A stretch of 64,000 nucleotides of DNA, taken from positions 186,001-250,000 of the forward strand of contig NZ_JACJST010000006.1 of assembly GCF_014698305.1 (NCBI RefSeq), read 5' to 3'. A model generated the notes under the pieces. That model did not search any database, had not been told where the DNA came from, and was given only the letters and a program-made list of their open reading frames with translations. Both the position numbers and the translations under genes were made by a program. Shown here one piece after another: positions 63,795-64,000 of the stretch (its first letter is position 1; each line of letters starts with the position of its first letter). This DNA is from Anabaena lutea FACHB-196. GTDB taxonomy: Bacteria > Cyanobacteriota > Cyanobacteriia > Cyanobacteriales > Nostocaceae.

Positions 63795-64000
63795 ATGCCG
63801 ATACCATTCATCCTGGGTGCTATAGCTTTGGGAACTGCTGCTTATGGAGTAGTTAAAGGTAAAGAAGGCGTTGACAACATGAAAGACGCAAATGAAATTG
63901 GTCAATGCGCTAAAAAACAGCATGAACAAGTTGTAAGTCAGTTGCAATCAGACTGGGAAACTACTAATAAGTTGGCAGAAGAATATGGTCAACAACAGTT
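63795..64000 (+). CDS. Hypothetical protein with N-terminal membrane helix (partial, cut by window edge)
   Basis: From ATG 63795, 68 codons run off the right edge. Residues 1-20 (PIPFILGAIALGTAAYGVV) form a short Ala/Gly-rich hydrophobic helix, followed by KGKEGVDNMKDANEIGQC and a helix predicted to be coiled coil (AKKQHEQVVSQLQSDWETTN, KLAEEYGQQQ). This MPIPFILGAIALGTAAYG beginning is common in bacterial proteins of unknown function encoded near small GTPases. The remainder, and any neighbour, is outside the window. Confidence 0.6.
   Translation, partial: MPIPFILGAIALGTAAYGVVKGKEGVDNMKDANEIGQCAKKQHEQVVSQLQSDWETTNKLAEEYGQQQ

Overview
This window looks like chromosome from a filamentous, probably heterocyst-forming cyanobacterium (Nostocales). 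That is an inference. It rests on many HIP1 octamers (GCGATCGC), on runs of tandem heptamers such as GATTTTG, GATTTTA and TTCGTAA between genes, and on gene content: ndhB, a thylakoid-type FtsH, glycogen synthase glgA, a DUF1816 protein and a ChuX/HutX-like protein. No heterocyst gene, CRISPR array, rRNA or complete insertion sequence was found.

Layout. 1-5000: the end of a DUF1003 membrane protein, a small peptide gene with a double-glycine leader, a divergent zinc-export pair (P1B ATPase and SmtB-type repressor with a palindromic operator between them), and a TnpB remnant. 5000-20000: mostly housekeeping genes (ndhB, ddl, glgA, hemC, a DsbA-like oxidoreductase, a CAP-domain protein, rlmB with mini-RNase III, a STAS protein, carA). 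Fold-back repeats and gene debris lie between them. 19600-26200 is the most accessory stretch: a two-gene module resembling a toxin-antitoxin pair directly beside a fold-back element, an aspartyl-protease lipoprotein convergent and overlapping with trpD, trpD itself carrying an in-frame tandem repeat, an AT-rich restriction-modification pair, a GerMN-like lipoprotein and a 40-residue membrane peptide resembling NdhP. 26400-37200: metabolic and hypothetical genes (MBL-fold protein, Nif3-like, YjbQ, glycosyltransferase, class V aminotransferase, TM0106-type nuclease, phytase-like esterase).

37500-47200: two tandem Ser/Thr kinases sharing an uncharacterised C-terminal region, tRNA-Asp, gltX, ftsH and a leaderless three-domain cell-wall lytic protein. 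47200-54500: two aminopeptidase P paralogues flank a seven-repeat FG-GAP protein and an orphan RTX tail, among many hairpin repeats. 54700-58500: a translation/RNA cluster in conserved order (ffh, rpsP, KH-domain gene, phoH-like). 58600-64000: ChuX/HutX-like protein, two membrane or exported proteins, an ABC exporter, tRNA-Tyr, tRNA-Thr and the start of a gene cut by the right edge.

Small mobile repeats are the dominant unexplained structure. Three sequence families with copies at least 4.6 kb apart can be seen directly: a fold-back element of about 130 bp (8320, 13041), a 125-148 bp element with TACAGCAGA ends in inverted orientation (20493, 31589), and a 47 bp motif (34354, 52487, part at 31017). 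No complete new multigene system is evident. The best leads are the double-glycine peptide, the unassigned gene pair at 19.6-20.5 kb, the shared kinase tail, the lysin-like protein and the repeat inside trpD.
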